Positions 53,056 through 62,641 of a DNA stretch of 64,000 nucleotides are shown here, piece after piece. The notes below the pieces were generated by a model. It ran no database searches and had not been told where the DNA came from. It worked only from the letters and a program-made list of their open reading frames with translations. Source of the DNA: Acetatifactor muris (GTDB lineage Bacteria; Bacillota; Clostridia; Lachnospirales; Lachnospiraceae); contig JAMPHD010000011.1 of NCBI GenBank assembly GCA_023663635.1, forward strand, positions 17,445 through 81,444. The letters run 5' to 3'. The first letter of the stretch is position 1. The number at the start of each line of letters is the position of its first letter. A program made the position numbers and the translations under genes.

Positions 53056-54624
53056 ATGAGTGATGAAGTAAGAGAAAGCGAAGGGATATCCCTGCTGAAG
53101 AGAGGGCAGAAAGGAATTTTTCACGCCATATTCAGCCGTATGGGGATCATGCTTGTATTGTTGGTCGTACAAGTCATGTTCATTTTTAGTGTGTTCCGTT
53201 GGTTTGAGGAATTTTTACCACATATTATTGGCGGGACAATGTTGTTCACTGTGATAATGGTCCTCTATCTGCTCAACAGCCGGATGGACCCGACGGCCAA
53301 GATTACCTGGTTGGTGGTCATTATGCTGTTGCCGGTGTTCGGCGCGCTGTTTTATTGGTACATCCGGAGTGATATTGGCCATAAGGCCATGAGAAAGCGC
53401 ATTGATCATCTGATCGGTGAGACAAAGGGGCTTATTCCCCAGTCACCGGAGACATTGGAACGGTTGGCAGCGCAGGATCCGGGCGCGGCGTCTCTGGCCC
53501 GCTATATTGCCAGGAGCAGTGGACCTGTCTATGAAAACACATCAGTGACCTATTTCCCACTGGGGGAGGACAAGTTTGAGGAAATGCTTCGCCGCCTGGA
53601 ACAGGCGAAAGAATTTATTTTCCTGGAGTATTTCATCATTGATGAAGGGTACATGTGGGGAAAGGTGTTGGAGATCCTGGCCCGGAAAGCCAAAGAGGGT
53701 GTAGATGTGCGGGTGATGTATGACGGCATGTGCGAATTTGTCCTGTTGCCCCATGATTACCCCAAGCGGTTGAAACGGTTGGGGATCAAGTGCAAGGCGT
53801 TTGCTCCCGTATCTCCCTTGGTTTCCACCCATTATAATTATCGGGATCACCGCAAGATTTTGGTGATTGATGGGCATACGGCCTTTAACGGTGGCGTAAA
53901 TCTGGCTGACGAATACATTAACCACACTGTAAAATTTGGTCATTGGAAAGATACAGCCGTTATGATCCAAGGCGAAGCCGTGAAAAGTTTTACACTGATG
54001 TTCCTGCAAATGTGGAATATGAACGAACCGGAGCCGGAGTTTGAACGTTTCCTGAACGCCCCTGCCGGAAAGGGGGAAGGTTTTGTTATTCCTTATGGAG
54101 ACTGCCCGCTGGATGATGACAAGGTGGGAGAGCGGGTCTATATGGATATACTGAACCGCGCCGGACAGTATGTATATATTATGACGCCATACCTTATTCT
54201 GGACAGTGAGATGGAGACTGCCCTGAAATTTGCCGCCGAGCGGGGTGTGGATGTGCGGCTGATCCTGCCGGGTATTCCGGACAAGGCTGCCCCCTATGCA
54301 TTGGCAAAGACGCATTACGCTTCATTGTTGGATTCCGGGATCAAGATTTATGAGTACACTCCGGGCTTTGTACATGCCAAGGTATTTCTGGCCGACGACC
54401 GGGAGGCTGTGGTGGGAACCATCAATTTGGACTATCGCAGCCTGTATCATCATTTTGAATGTGCTACCTATATGAACAGCGTGCCCTGTATTCCCAAAAT
54501 CAAGGCGGACTTTCAGAAAACATTTCAGTCCTGCCGTCAAGTCGCGAAAGAGACCATCTGGCAGGGAAAGGCGGGAATGAGAATTATGGGAACTCTCCTG
54601 AAAGCGGTTGCGCCTTTGCTGTGA
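53056..54624 (+). CDS. cls: Cardiolipin synthase
   Basis: A 522-residue phospholipase D-type enzyme. Two N-terminal membrane helices (about 34-53 and 58-77, with a third near 83-100) precede two HKD motifs: H265-R-K267 (HYNYRDHRKILVIDG) and H440-A-K442 (FVHAKVFLADD). It joins two phosphatidylglycerols to cardiolipin and glycerol in the membrane. It lies 48 bp after hdeD, with GGAGG 7 nt before the ATG. It is probably an inducible copy, given the TetR context. Confidence 0.93.
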   Translation: MSDEVRESEGISLLKRGQKGIFHAIFSRMGIMLVLLVVQVMFIFSVFRWFEEFLPHIIGGTMLFTVIMVLYLLNSRMDPTAKITWLVVIMLLPVFGALFYWYIRSDIGHKAMRKRIDHLIGETKGLIPQSPETLERLAAQDPGAASLARYIARSSGPVYENTSVTYFPLGEDKFEEMLRRLEQAKEFIFLEYFIIDEGYMWGKVLEILARKAKEGVDVRVMYDGMCEFVLLPHDYPKRLKRLGIKCKAFAPVSPLVSTHYNYRDHRKILVIDGHTAFNGGVNLADEYINHTVKFGHWKDTAVMIQGEAVKSFTLMFLQMWNMNEPEPEFERFLNAPAGKGEGFVIPYGDCPLDDDKVGERVYMDILNRAGQYVYIMTPYLILDSEMETALKFAAERGVDVRLILPGIPDKAAPYALAKTHYASLLDSGIKIYEYTPGFVHAKVFLADDREAVVGTINLDYRSLYHHFECATYMNSVPCIPKIKADFQKTFQSCRQVAKETIWQGKAGMRIMGTLLKAVAPLL

Positions 54625-54673
54625 CAAAATACATAGGTTTACCATGATCCGTTGCGCAGACAGGGGTGTAAAT

Positions 54674-56044
54674 ATGGAAGGTCAGACAAAAACGATGAAA
54701 CAGAATATAAAAGAATATCTTGGCAGGATATTTGATATGCGCAGTGGCATGTTGGAATATGGCGAACTGCATGATATGATGGAAGAAAACACGGTCATTC
54801 ACGGGGCTAATATGTGGATACTGATGCTCGCGATATTGATCGCTTCGATTGGCCTGAACGTCAACTCTACGGCAGTTATTATCGGAGCCATGCTGATTTC
54901 ACCGCTTATGAGCGCCATCCTCGCGACAGGATATTCTCTTGCCATCAGGGATCTTTCGCTGTTAAAGCAGGCAACGGTGTGTTTTATCACGCAGGTTGCC
55001 ATCAGTCTGGCTGCGTCAACAATTTATTTTGCGCTGTCCCCGCTGAAAGGGGCAACAAGTGAAATGATCGCAAGGACAAGCCCGACATTGTGGGACGTGC
55101 TGATCGCCGTATTTGGCGGGATTGCCGGGAGTATAGGTAATACGCGCCGAAAGATCAGCAATGTTATTCCCGGCGTGGCAATCGCAACCGCTCTGATGCC
55201 GCCGCTATGTACGGTTGGTTATGGGATAGCGACAAAACAGTTTGCTTTTATCATAGGGGCGTTTTATCTGTTTGCCATCAATACGCTTTTCATTGCGTTG
55301 TCAGCATTTACCGTGACAAAACTCTTAGGAGTGCCGGTCAGGCAGGAACTTGATGAAAAAAGGCAAAAAAGGGTCAAACGGATCATGACTGCATTGGTTA
55401 TCGTGACGGTGGTGCCAAGTATCCTGTCTGCTGCTTATACGGTTTACAAATCTGTGTTGGACGGGAACATTTCCGACTACCTTGCCTCTGAATTTGTGTT
55501 TGCGGATACGCAGCTTGTTCAAAGCAATGCGGATATGATCAACAGGGAAATATCAGTTTCTCTTGTAGGTGAGCAGATTTCTGACGCCCGAATAAGGGAA
55601 CTGGAAGAAAAGTTGACAGAATATAGCCTTTCAGGTTTTACGCTTCATGTTACACAGAACAGATCCATAGAAGGTGAGAACAGCGATAAGGTAACGATTG
55701 CCATACAGGAGAACATAATCCGGGGATTGCAGGAGCAGCTTGACACGGAGGCAGCCTATGCCGATGAACTTGAAAAAAAGTTGGAAGGAATGATCGACTA
55801 TGGAGAACTTGCGGAAAAAGCCGGCACGATTTTCACAAAGCTGTCAAATGTAAGCTGCGGCCTTATGCATGGGGGAAATGGCAGTTATATTCTTTTGACC
55901 GCTGAAACTTCTGAATCACTGACTGACTACGAAGAACAGATAATAGAAAATTTCCTTTCAACTGAGAGCGGCATTTCCGATATCGTGTTGCAGATTCATG
56001 AGACGGAAAATAAATACCATGCGACACAAGGGACAGAACGTTGA
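54674..56044 (+). CDS. DUF389 membrane protein
   Basis: A 456-residue protein. A short N-terminal region leads to six membrane helices (about residues 40-245) with the family stretch NSTAVIIGAMLISPLMSAI, GSIGNTRRKISNVIPGVAIATALMPPL. One further helix (about 258-276) and a large soluble C-terminal domain follow. DUF389 proteins have no settled function. The start ATG 54674 follows CAGGGGTG; the upstream in-frame ATG 54608 overlaps cls. It is third in the TetR-linked group. Confidence 0.85.
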   Translation: MEGQTKTMKQNIKEYLGRIFDMRSGMLEYGELHDMMEENTVIHGANMWILMLAILIASIGLNVNSTAVIIGAMLISPLMSAILATGYSLAIRDLSLLKQATVCFITQVAISLAASTIYFALSPLKGATSEMIARTSPTLWDVLIAVFGGIAGSIGNTRRKISNVIPGVAIATALMPPLCTVGYGIATKQFAFIIGAFYLFAINTLFIALSAFTVTKLLGVPVRQELDEKRQKRVKRIMTALVIVTVVPSILSAAYTVYKSVLDGNISDYLASEFVFADTQLVQSNADMINREISVSLVGEQISDARIRELEEKLTEYSLSGFTLHVTQNRSIEGENSDKVTIAIQENIIRGLQEQLDTEAAYADELEKKLEGMIDYGELAEKAGTIFTKLSNVSCGLMHGGNGSYILLTAETSESLTDYEEQIIENFLSTESGISDIVLQIHETENKYHATQGTER

Positions 56045-56202
56045 CTTTGATGTTGCGGGAAAGAAACGGTTCGCCCGGTATGCCCCGCCGGATCATTGAC
56101 TTTTCCGGAGGGGTATTATACAATGGGTTCATGCAAACAGAGGCATCCGTAAAAGTAAATTCACACAGACATGTCGGATGCAAAAATAGGGAGGGACAAG
56201 CG

Positions 56203-56424
56203 ATGGATATGAAAGAACAGATCGGCAAGATCGTGGAGGAAGTAACCAAGAATCCGAGTGTGAAGGCGCAGTTTGAGAAGGAGCCCGTAAAGGTGATCGA
56301 AAAGGTGCTCGGCGTGGATCTGCCGGATGATGTGGTCACAAAGATCATTGATGGCGTAAAGGCAAAGCTGAAAATTGACGATGTCTCCAAAGCGGCAGGC
56401 GCTTTGAAGGGAATGTTCAAGTAA
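56203..56424 (+). CDS. Small helical protein (73 residues)
   Basis: Not assigned with certainty. MDMKEQIGKIVEEVTKNPS is followed by FEKEPVKVIEKVLGVDLPDD and IIDGVKAKLKID: three amphipathic helices with the EPV-K-V-I-E and G-V-D-L-P pattern seen in small Nif11-like proteins of Clostridia, without a cleavage GG. It starts at ATG 56203 after AGGGAGG; the longer frame from 56041 has a weak start. It is probably the last gene of the envelope-stress group, before a strong terminator. Confidence 0.75.
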   Translation: MDMKEQIGKIVEEVTKNPSVKAQFEKEPVKVIEKVLGVDLPDDVVTKIIDGVKAKLKIDDVSKAAGALKGMFK

Positions 56425-56450
56425 TCGGCTGATATATAGGATGAACGCGA

Positions 56451-56482
56451 TAAAGCCGGTCCCGGTGGGGCCGGCTTTTATA
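56451..56482 (+). terminator. Rho-independent terminator of the TetR-linked group
   Basis: AAAGCCGG (56452-56459) and CCGGCTTT (56471-56478) with CC and GG inside, followed by TTATATT. Confidence 0.8.
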
Positions 56483-56516
56483 TTGGCAAAATTTAACGAA
56501 AAAGCCGGACAAACGA

Positions 56517-56577
56517 CAAAATTGACGTGTTTCGCGCCAAAATTGACACAAAGCGGGCGGAGGAGAAATGTTATAAT
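56517..56577 (+). promoter_or_regulatory. Direct repeats and -10 box before the surface protein gene
   Basis: CAAAATTGAC occurs at 56517-56526 and 56538-56547, exactly 21 bp apart (two helical turns). A TATAAT is at 56572-56577 without a properly spaced -35. That arrangement suggests an activator-dependent promoter. Confidence 0.5.
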
Positions 56578-56615
56578 TGCATTGTGGAAAATCAATTTAT
56601 GGAGGGATCACGACC

Positions 56616-59600
56616 ATGAAAAAGGGGAAAGGAATTCTTTGGCGGAAAATAATGTCCGTGGTTCTCTCCGCGGCGCTTGTCGCGGGGACTCTGTCCGGGA
56701 CGGCCCCGCTCAATGCGCGGGCGGCTGAAAACAGGGCGGATGAGACAGAGGCATTGTCGGGGACGGTCATACCGGCGGATGAGGAGTGGGGTTCCAAAAC
56801 GCTGTCGGGAACTTATACGATCGATCCCGGGGTAACGGTGACCATGACGGGGACGCTCACCATAGACGGCGATGTCACCATAACGGGCGGCGGAAAGTTG
56901 ATGCGGGGATCTTCCGGCGCTTACTTCAGTGTGGGCAGCGGGGATCATTTGACATTGCGGGATATTGAGATAGACGGCGCCTCTTTGGAGTCTTTCAATC
57001 CCATGATAAATGTTACGGGCGGGGGGGCAGTGGACCTGAATGAGGGGTGTCGGATTCATCATTGCCATAGAACGAGTTCAGATGGCGCAGCCCTTTATCT
57101 GTATAGTAGCAGTGCTGTTTTTCGGGATGCTGTGATTGAAAACTGTCATGTGGCTTCCTATGGCGGTGCAGTTTATATGGGCGGAGGCAGCAGTCTGGTC
57201 ATTTATAGTGGAACTTACAGGGAAAACGCCACAATATCACCATCTCAATATGGTGGCGGATTTGTATATAACAGAGCATCTAAATTAGAGATATATGGCG
57301 GCAGCTTTATCAATAATACGTCTGTGGGAAGAGGCGGTTGTATTTACAATCCCGGCATTGAAGGTACGGAAACTTATCTGTATGGCGGATATTTTCGGGG
57401 GAACCGGAGCACTCATACAACAGGAAGTGGCGCAGTGTTTTTTTCTTCCCGAAATACGGCGGCAACTACGGTTCAATTGTCTGGCGATGTGCAGTTTTGT
57501 GGGGACGGCGTGGAAGGTTCCGGCACGGACGGTGTATTTCTTGATATCGAGAGCAACGTAGTGAGAAAGGCGCAGATCTCTTCGGAGTTGAAATATCCGC
57601 TTGCGCTCTATCTGGAAGCGAGCGAGGGCAGAGCCATCGCGGAAGGCGTGAACGGTTATCAACTGCAGAAGAAAGATATGAAGAAGATCACCTTTACGGA
57701 TATCGGTTCGTCCGGAAGTAAATGGTATGCGAAATTGGATGAGGAGAATAATCAGGTCATCCTGACCGCTGTCAATCCGGGATATGATCTGTTATATGTG
57801 ACCTATGGCGCAAACGGCGGAGAGGGCAAAATATCGGACGCTACCGAATATATGGAAGGCGATACGGTCAGTGTACAGTCGGGAGAGGCTCTGCGGCGGG
57901 ACGGGTATCGCTTTACCGGTTGGAATACGAGACCGGACGGCACGGGAACCGCCTACCCGGCGGGCAGCACGTTTTCGATCATGGAAGAAGTCACGCTGTA
58001 CGCGCAGTGGACTTCCCTATCCGGGCCGCACACACATGCCGTTTCCGTTGATTGTTCTCAAGCTTTGGGCACTCAGGAGACATTTAGCATTTTGGGATCC
58101 GGTGATGAGGGATCCGGAGGCGGAATATCCGGAGATGGAAGGCTGTCAGACGGCAGTTGGTATCTGAATGCGGATATGGACTTGGAGGATCCGCTTACCA
58201 TTGCGTCCGGCGTGACCGTCAACCTCTGTCTCAACGGCCACAAACTGGTTTATACCGGCTCGGGGGACAACGCCATTGTGGTGCAGCAGGGCGGAACGCT
58301 GAATCTCTGCGATTGCAACGGTTCTAACGGTTCTCATACATTCTTAAGTCCCGCGACCGGTGAGAATGTCACCGTTACGGGCGGTATGATCACCCGCAGC
58401 GGGCAGAAGAATTCCGTGGGAAGCGGGATCCGCGTGTATGGAACAATGAACATGTATGGCGGCTCCATCGCGGGCATCAGTGACACGGGTTCCGAACCGG
58501 GCATCGGTGGCAGCCACGGCGCCGTTAGGGTGCAGGGCACCCTACATATGTATGGCGGCGCGATCACCCATAACCGTTCCGGCTGCGGAGGTGGAGTGAA
58601 TGTGTGCACGGAGGGCGGGATTGACGCGTATTTTTATCTTCACGGCGGCAGTGTGTCCTACAACTACGCGGACTATGACGACGGCGGCGGAATCTGTCTG
58701 AATGCCCGATGCAACTTTATCATGGACGGCGGTGAGATCGTGGGGAACCTCGCGAGATCGGGCGGTGGCGGAATTGAGTGCTATGGCGCTGCGGGCAGCA
58801 CGGACAAAGTGCGCATTATCGGCGGCGTCATTACCGGCAATACCACCGGAGGAGACGTGGGCGGCGGCATCAAATGCGGTGACGATATCGACCGTCTGCT
58901 CAGCATTGGCAAGGATGTCCGGATCACGGGAAATACGAACGCAAGCGGCGCAGAGAGCAATCTCTATCTGTGCGCCGGGAAGACCGTGAATGTGGAAAGC
59001 GGTTTCACCGGAACGGTTGGCGTGACAACGGAAAATGTTCCCACGGAAGAAAAGCCGATAGATCTTACGGGGACAAATGATAAGGACTACAGCCGGAATT
59101 TCAGCAGCGACAATTCAAAATACAGAATCGTGAACAGCGATCATGTGTTGCAGCTTGCGGTGCCTGACACGACACCGCCGACGGGATCCATCAAAACAGG
59201 CTCCAATTCATGGACGAGTTTCCTGCACACGATCACTTTCGGCCTGTTTTTCAAAGAGACCCAAACGGTGACAATCGAGGCGGCGGACGACGATTCCGGA
59301 GTGGACGGGATTTATTATCATATTTCGGATCGCGCGCTGTCCGAGCAGGAGATAAAGGCGCTTGCGGAAAGCGCTTGGACGAAAGGCGCCTCCTGCTCCA
59401 TAGACCCGGACAGGAAATGTGTCGTTTACGCCAAGATCACCGATCAGGCCGGAAACGTGACCTATATTTCTTCCAATGGTCTGGTGCTTGACGCTACGGC
59501 GCCGGTGATCAGCGGTGTCACGGATGGAGAGACTTATCGCACGCCACAGACGGTAACGGTAACGGATGAAAATACGGAATCCGTGAAGGTAGACGGCAGA

Positions 59601-62003
59601 GAGGTTTCCCTGACGGATCACAAATTTACATTGGAGGCGGCGGAAGGGCAGCAGACGATCGTTGCCACGGACAAAGCGGGCAATACGACCACGGTCAAAG
59701 TGACCGTAAAGACGAAGACGGAAAATGTGGCGGATGCCCGAAAGGCGGTGCAGGAGGCTCTCGCGGGAATCACGGCCACCAACGAGACGACCAAACAGGA
59801 CGTGCAGAGCGCGATCGACGCCGCCCTGAGCAAGGCGGGCATAACGGACGTGACCGTGACCGTGGGCGACCTGACCAGGACCGACGCTACCACTGACGCG
59901 GCGGGAAACATCAGCGGGAATATCCTGATCCAATGCGGGGATGAGACGGACAGCGTGGAGATCGACAAGACGATAGCCAAGCTGCCGCTGTCGGACGCGG
60001 ATAAGGCAGAGGCCGCAAAGAAAGCGGTGCAGGAGGCTCTTGCGGGAATCACGGCCACCAACGAGACGACCAAACAGGACGTGCAGAGCGCGATCGACGC
60101 CGCCCTGAGCAAGGCGGGCATAACGGACGTGACCGTGACCGTGGGCGACCTGACCAGGACCGACGCTACCACTGACGCGGCGGGAAACATCAGCGGGAAT
60201 ATCCTGATCCAATGCGGGGATGAGACGGACAGCGTGGAGATCGACAAGACGATAGCCAAGCTGCCGCTGTCGGACGCGGATAAGGCAGAGGCCGCAAAGA
60301 AAGCGGTGCAGGAGGCTCTTGCGGGAATCACGGCCACCAACGAGACGACCAAACAGGACGTGCAGAGCGCGATCGACGCCGCCCTGAGCAAGGCGGGCAT
60401 AACGGACGTGACCGTGACCGTGGGCGACCTGACCAGGACCGACGCTACCACTGACGCGGCGGGAAACATCAGCGGGAATATCCTGATCCAATGCGGGGAT
60501 GAGACGGACAGCGTGGAGATCGACAAGACGATAGCCAAGCTGCCGCTGTCGGACGCGGATAAGGCAGAGGCCGCAAAGAAAGCGGTGCAGGAGGCTCTTG
60601 CGGGAATCACGGCCACCAACGAGACGACCAAACAGGACGTGCAGAGCGCGATCGACGCCGCCCTGAGCAAGGCGGGCATAACGGACGTGACCGTGACCGT
60701 GGGCGACCTGACCAGGACCGACGCTACCACTGACGCGGCGGGAAACATCAGCGGGAATATCCTGATCCAATGCGGGGATGAGACGGACAGCGTGGAGATC
60801 GACAAGACGATAGCCAAGCTGCCGGCGGGCACAGGTACGGAGGCCGGAAAAGTGGATACTGCGGTGCAGACGGACGGCAAGGCTCCCGACACACAGATTT
60901 TCACATCTGCGGAAGAACTGAAAGATATGCTTTTGACAGAGGAAGAAAAGCAGCAGGTGCAGGACGGAACCAATATCAGGATCGTGCTTGAAGTGCAGGA
61001 TGCCGGAGACACCGTGAGCGATGCGGATAAGACGGCTATAGCGAATGCGCTAAACGCTTATACGGTGGGACAATATCTGAACATTGATCTGTATAAAGTA
61101 GTGGGAGATGATCGCACGGATATCACCGAGACAACGCACAAGATCAGGATCGTCATTGATGTGCCGGACGGCCTGAAGAGCGCGGACGATGCGGTGACGA
61201 GGACTTTTGGAATCCTCCGCGTGCATGCCGGGCAGGTTGACGAGCTTACCGATCTGGACGGTGATCCGAGTACCATCACCATAGAGACAGACCGTTTTTC
61301 CTCCTATGCGATCGTTTATACGGATGCGTCGAACAATGATAACGAAGGCGGCAGCGGCGACAACACGGGCAATGGCGACAACACGGACAACGGCGATAAC
61401 ACGGGCGGCGGTGCCGGCACAGACAGCGGCGACAACACGGACAACGGTGACAATACGGATAGCGGTGCCGGCGCAGACAGTGGCAATGACAACACGGATA
61501 ATGGTGACGGCACGGGCAGCGGCAATGGTGCAGATAACGGCGATAACGCGGACGGTGATAGTACGGACGGCAATGACAATACGGATAACGGTGCCGGCGC
61601 AGACAGCGGCAACGACAACACGGATAGCGGCGCCGGCGCAGACAGCAGCGATGATGCGGACAGCGGCACTGACTCGGATAACAGCGATAGCGAGGATAGC
61701 GTCACACCGGCCCGGACAAGGGACAATGAGCCTAAGACCGGGGACAATACATCGGTAGAATGGTATGCGACACTCGCCATGATTGCCGGACTTACATATC
61801 TGCTCCTGTATTTCTCGGATCGTCGGCGAGGAATGACGGAAGAGACCAAGCGAGAGCTCGTTTCGCGGCTTGTGGCTTGGGCAAGACGGGGCGGAAGGAT
61901 AAGAAAATATCTTGCGCTCGCGGCAATCTTTGCACTGTTGGTATATTACCACAGCATCGGCAAGAGGACAGCCGTGGAATGGAAAGAGATTTGTGGAGAA
62001 TAA
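56616..62003 (+). CDS. Very large cell-wall surface protein with 93-residue repeats
   Basis: 1795 residues. A signal peptide (about 1-37, ending ARA) precedes a Gly-rich right-handed beta-helix region (about 60-390). An InlB-type repeat follows (YGANGGEGKISDATEY through VTLYAQW), then a second beta-helix region (about 500-810) and Ig-like segments. Four 93-residue repeats run from about residue 1044 to 1403 (starting AVQEALAGIT, ending near KLP), then a further mixed domain. An Asp/Gly/Asn-rich stretch of about 120 residues leads to the sorting-like motif EPKTGD with a membrane helix and then, unusually, a further 60 residues with a second hydrophobic segment. It is probably sortase-anchored, for adhesion or glycan contact. 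GGAGG precedes ATG 56616. Confidence 0.88.
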   Translation: MKKGKGILWRKIMSVVLSAALVAGTLSGTAPLNARAAENRADETEALSGTVIPADEEWGSKTLSGTYTIDPGVTVTMTGTLTIDGDVTITGGGKLMRGSSGAYFSVGSGDHLTLRDIEIDGASLESFNPMINVTGGGAVDLNEGCRIHHCHRTSSDGAALYLYSSSAVFRDAVIENCHVASYGGAVYMGGGSSLVIYSGTYRENATISPSQYGGGFVYNRASKLEIYGGSFINNTSVGRGGCIYNPGIEGTETYLYGGYFRGNRSTHTTGSGAVFFSSRNTAATTVQLSGDVQFCGDGVEGSGTDGVFLDIESNVVRKAQISSELKYPLALYLEASEGRAIAEGVNGYQLQKKDMKKITFTDIGSSGSKWYAKLDEENNQVILTAVNPGYDLLYVTYGANGGEGKISDATEYMEGDTVSVQSGEALRRDGYRFTGWNTRPDGTGTAYPAGSTFSIMEEVTLYAQWTSLSGPHTHAVSVDCSQALGTQETFSILGSGDEGSGGGISGDGRLSDGSWYLNADMDLEDPLTIASGVTVNLCLNGHKLVYTGSGDNAIVVQQGGTLNLCDCNGSNGSHTFLSPATGENVTVTGGMITRSGQKNSVGSGIRVYGTMNMYGGSIAGISDTGSEPGIGGSHGAVRVQGTLHMYGGAITHNRSGCGGGVNVCTEGGIDAYFYLHGGSVSYNYADYDDGGGICLNARCNFIMDGGEIVGNLARSGGGGIECYGAAGSTDKVRIIGGVITGNTTGGDVGGGIKCGDDIDRLLSIGKDVRITGNTNASGAESNLYLCAGKTVNVESGFTGTVGVTTENVPTEEKPIDLTGTNDKDYSRNFSSDNSKYRIVNSDHVLQLAVPDTTPPTGSIKTGSNSWTSFLHTITFGLFFKETQTVTIEAADDDSGVDGIYYHISDRALSEQEIKALAESAWTKGASCSIDPDRKCVVYAKITDQAGNVTYISSNGLVLDATAPVISGVTDGETYRTPQTVTVTDENTESVKVDGREVSLTDHKFTLEAAEGQQTIVATDKAGNTTTVKVTVKTKTENVADARKAVQEALAGITATNETTKQDVQSAIDAALSKAGITDVTVTVGDLTRTDATTDAAGNISGNILIQCGDETDSVEIDKTIAKLPLSDADKAEAAKKAVQEALAGITATNETTKQDVQSAIDAALSKAGITDVTVTVGDLTRTDATTDAAGNISGNILIQCGDETDSVEIDKTIAKLPLSDADKAEAAKKAVQEALAGITATNETTKQDVQSAIDAALSKAGITDVTVTVGDLTRTDATTDAAGNISGNILIQCGDETDSVEIDKTIAKLPLSDADKAEAAKKAVQEALAGITATNETTKQDVQSAIDAALSKAGITDVTVTVGDLTRTDATTDAAGNISGNILIQCGDETDSVEIDKTIAKLPAGTGTEAGKVDTAVQTDGKAPDTQIFTSAEELKDMLLTEEEKQQVQDGTNIRIVLEVQDAGDTVSDADKTAIANALNAYTVGQYLNIDLYKVVGDDRTDITETTHKIRIVIDVPDGLKSADDAVTRTFGILRVHAGQVDELTDLDGDPSTITIETDRFSSYAIVYTDASNNDNEGGSGDNTGNGDNTDNGDNTGGGAGTDSGDNTDNGDNTDSGAGADSGNDNTDNGDGTGSGNGADNGDNADGDSTDGNDNTDNGAGADSGNDNTDSGAGADSSDDADSGTDSDNSDSEDSVTPARTRDNEPKTGDNTSVEWYATLAMIAGLTYLLLYFSDRRRGMTEETKRELVSRLVAWARRGGRIRKYLALAAIFALLVYYHSIGKRTAVEWKEICGE
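59745..60824 (+). repeat. Four 279-bp tandem repeats in the surface protein gene
   Basis: Unit starts at 59745, 60024, 60303 and 60582; the last is cut after about 243 bp. The units appear almost identical base for base (unit 1 has CTC where the others have CTT, a silent change), so they were duplicated or homogenised recently. Confidence 0.95.
61340..61690 (+). repeat. Low-complexity Asp/Gly/Asn-coding repeats
   Basis: Irregular short repeats of GGCGACAACACGG-like words encode DNT, GDN and GAGADSG units. The encoded stretch is a flexible acidic stalk before the sorting motif. Confidence 0.85.
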
Positions 62004-62038
62004 GAAAACGGCAGTGCGCTGACAGAAACACTCCGGTT

Positions 62039-62066
62039 GCCGGCCCCTTGATGGGGCCGGCTTTTG
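62039..62066 (+). terminator. Rho-independent terminator of the surface protein gene
   Basis: GCCGGCCCC and GGGGCCGGC form a perfect 9-bp stem around TTGAT, followed by TTTT. Confidence 0.9.
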
Positions 62067-62268
62067 CGTTGGGGCTTGAAACTGGAAAGGATGTTATAGA
62101 AGGCAATCCTGCAAAATTAATATATGGGTTTGCGAAAAATAATGGAAAAATATGCAGGTATATGGTATATTTTAGAATGAATAAGTAACATGACAAAGTG
62201 ACAGCATTTTAAATTGAGGCGCAATATCATGAAAACATTTTATATATTGCAGAATGGAGGAACAAATC

Positions 62269-62424
62269 ATGGATCCGATGGACTTTATATGGGATAAATT
62301 CTCACAGGACTGTACGATTGAAACAGTCCTGCATCTGGTCATGGCGCATTTTGATTTATCTGAGGAAGAAGCGCAGGCTAAGATCAATGAGTACTTTGAG
62401 ATCGTGGAAGGATACGGCAAATGA
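62269..62424 (+). CDS. Small hypothetical protein (51 residues)
   Basis: Starts MDPMDFIWDKF and ends EIVEGYGK; acidic, helical, one cysteine. AATGGAGG (62253-62260) lies 8 nt before the ATG, and the stop overlaps the next small gene by 4 nt. No family is recognised. The ribosome binding site and coupling make it credible despite its size. Confidence 0.6.
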   Translation: MDPMDFIWDKFSQDCTIETVLHLVMAHFDLSEEEAQAKINEYFEIVEGYGK

Positions 62425-62594
62425 GGGAATACAAATTAAACAGGGAACACAATAAATATAAACCAAAGAAATCTTATTTTGCCCCGATTTGGCAATTTCA
62501 TTACATTTTTCGCAATCTCACAGAATTTCCAGACCTCGTAAATCGCGCCGAACATAAGAAAATCAAGGCATTTCAGGAGGAAAAACCAGCATGA
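62421..62594 (+). CDS. Small basic hypothetical protein (57 residues)
   Basis: Starts MREYKLNREHNKYKPKKSYF with many Lys and aromatic residues, and ends KAFQEEKPA. It overlaps the previous gene by ATGA, and its own last codons carry CAGGAGG and an ATGA overlap to the phosphatase remnant. Three small genes were thus coupled. No family is recognised. Confidence 0.55.
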   Translation: MREYKLNREHNKYKPKKSYFAPIWQFHYIFRNLTEFPDLVNRAEHKKIKAFQEEKPA

Positions 62595-62641
62595 TTAAGA
62601 TACTTTTCGTGTGCCACGGCAGTAATGCTACAACAAGCTGA
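62591..62641 (+). pseudogene. Remnant of a low-molecular-weight tyrosine phosphatase gene
   Basis: MIKILFVCHGSNATTS then stop. The first ten residues are the N-terminal strand and start of the P-loop (VCxGN-type) of low-molecular-weight protein tyrosine phosphatases and arsenate reductases. The sequence then departs and stops, so the rest of the gene (about 140 codons) is lost. CAGGAGG is 11 nt upstream. The breakpoint, near 62620, probably marks a deletion or insertion junction with the toxin-antitoxin region. Confidence 0.6.

Noticed and set aside
59208..61012. Two long minus-strand frames of 520 and 464 codons opposite the surface protein repeats
   Set aside because: They mirror the tandem repeats of a well-supported plus-strand gene with signal peptide and sorting motif; no ribosome binding site or family pattern is seen on the minus strand.
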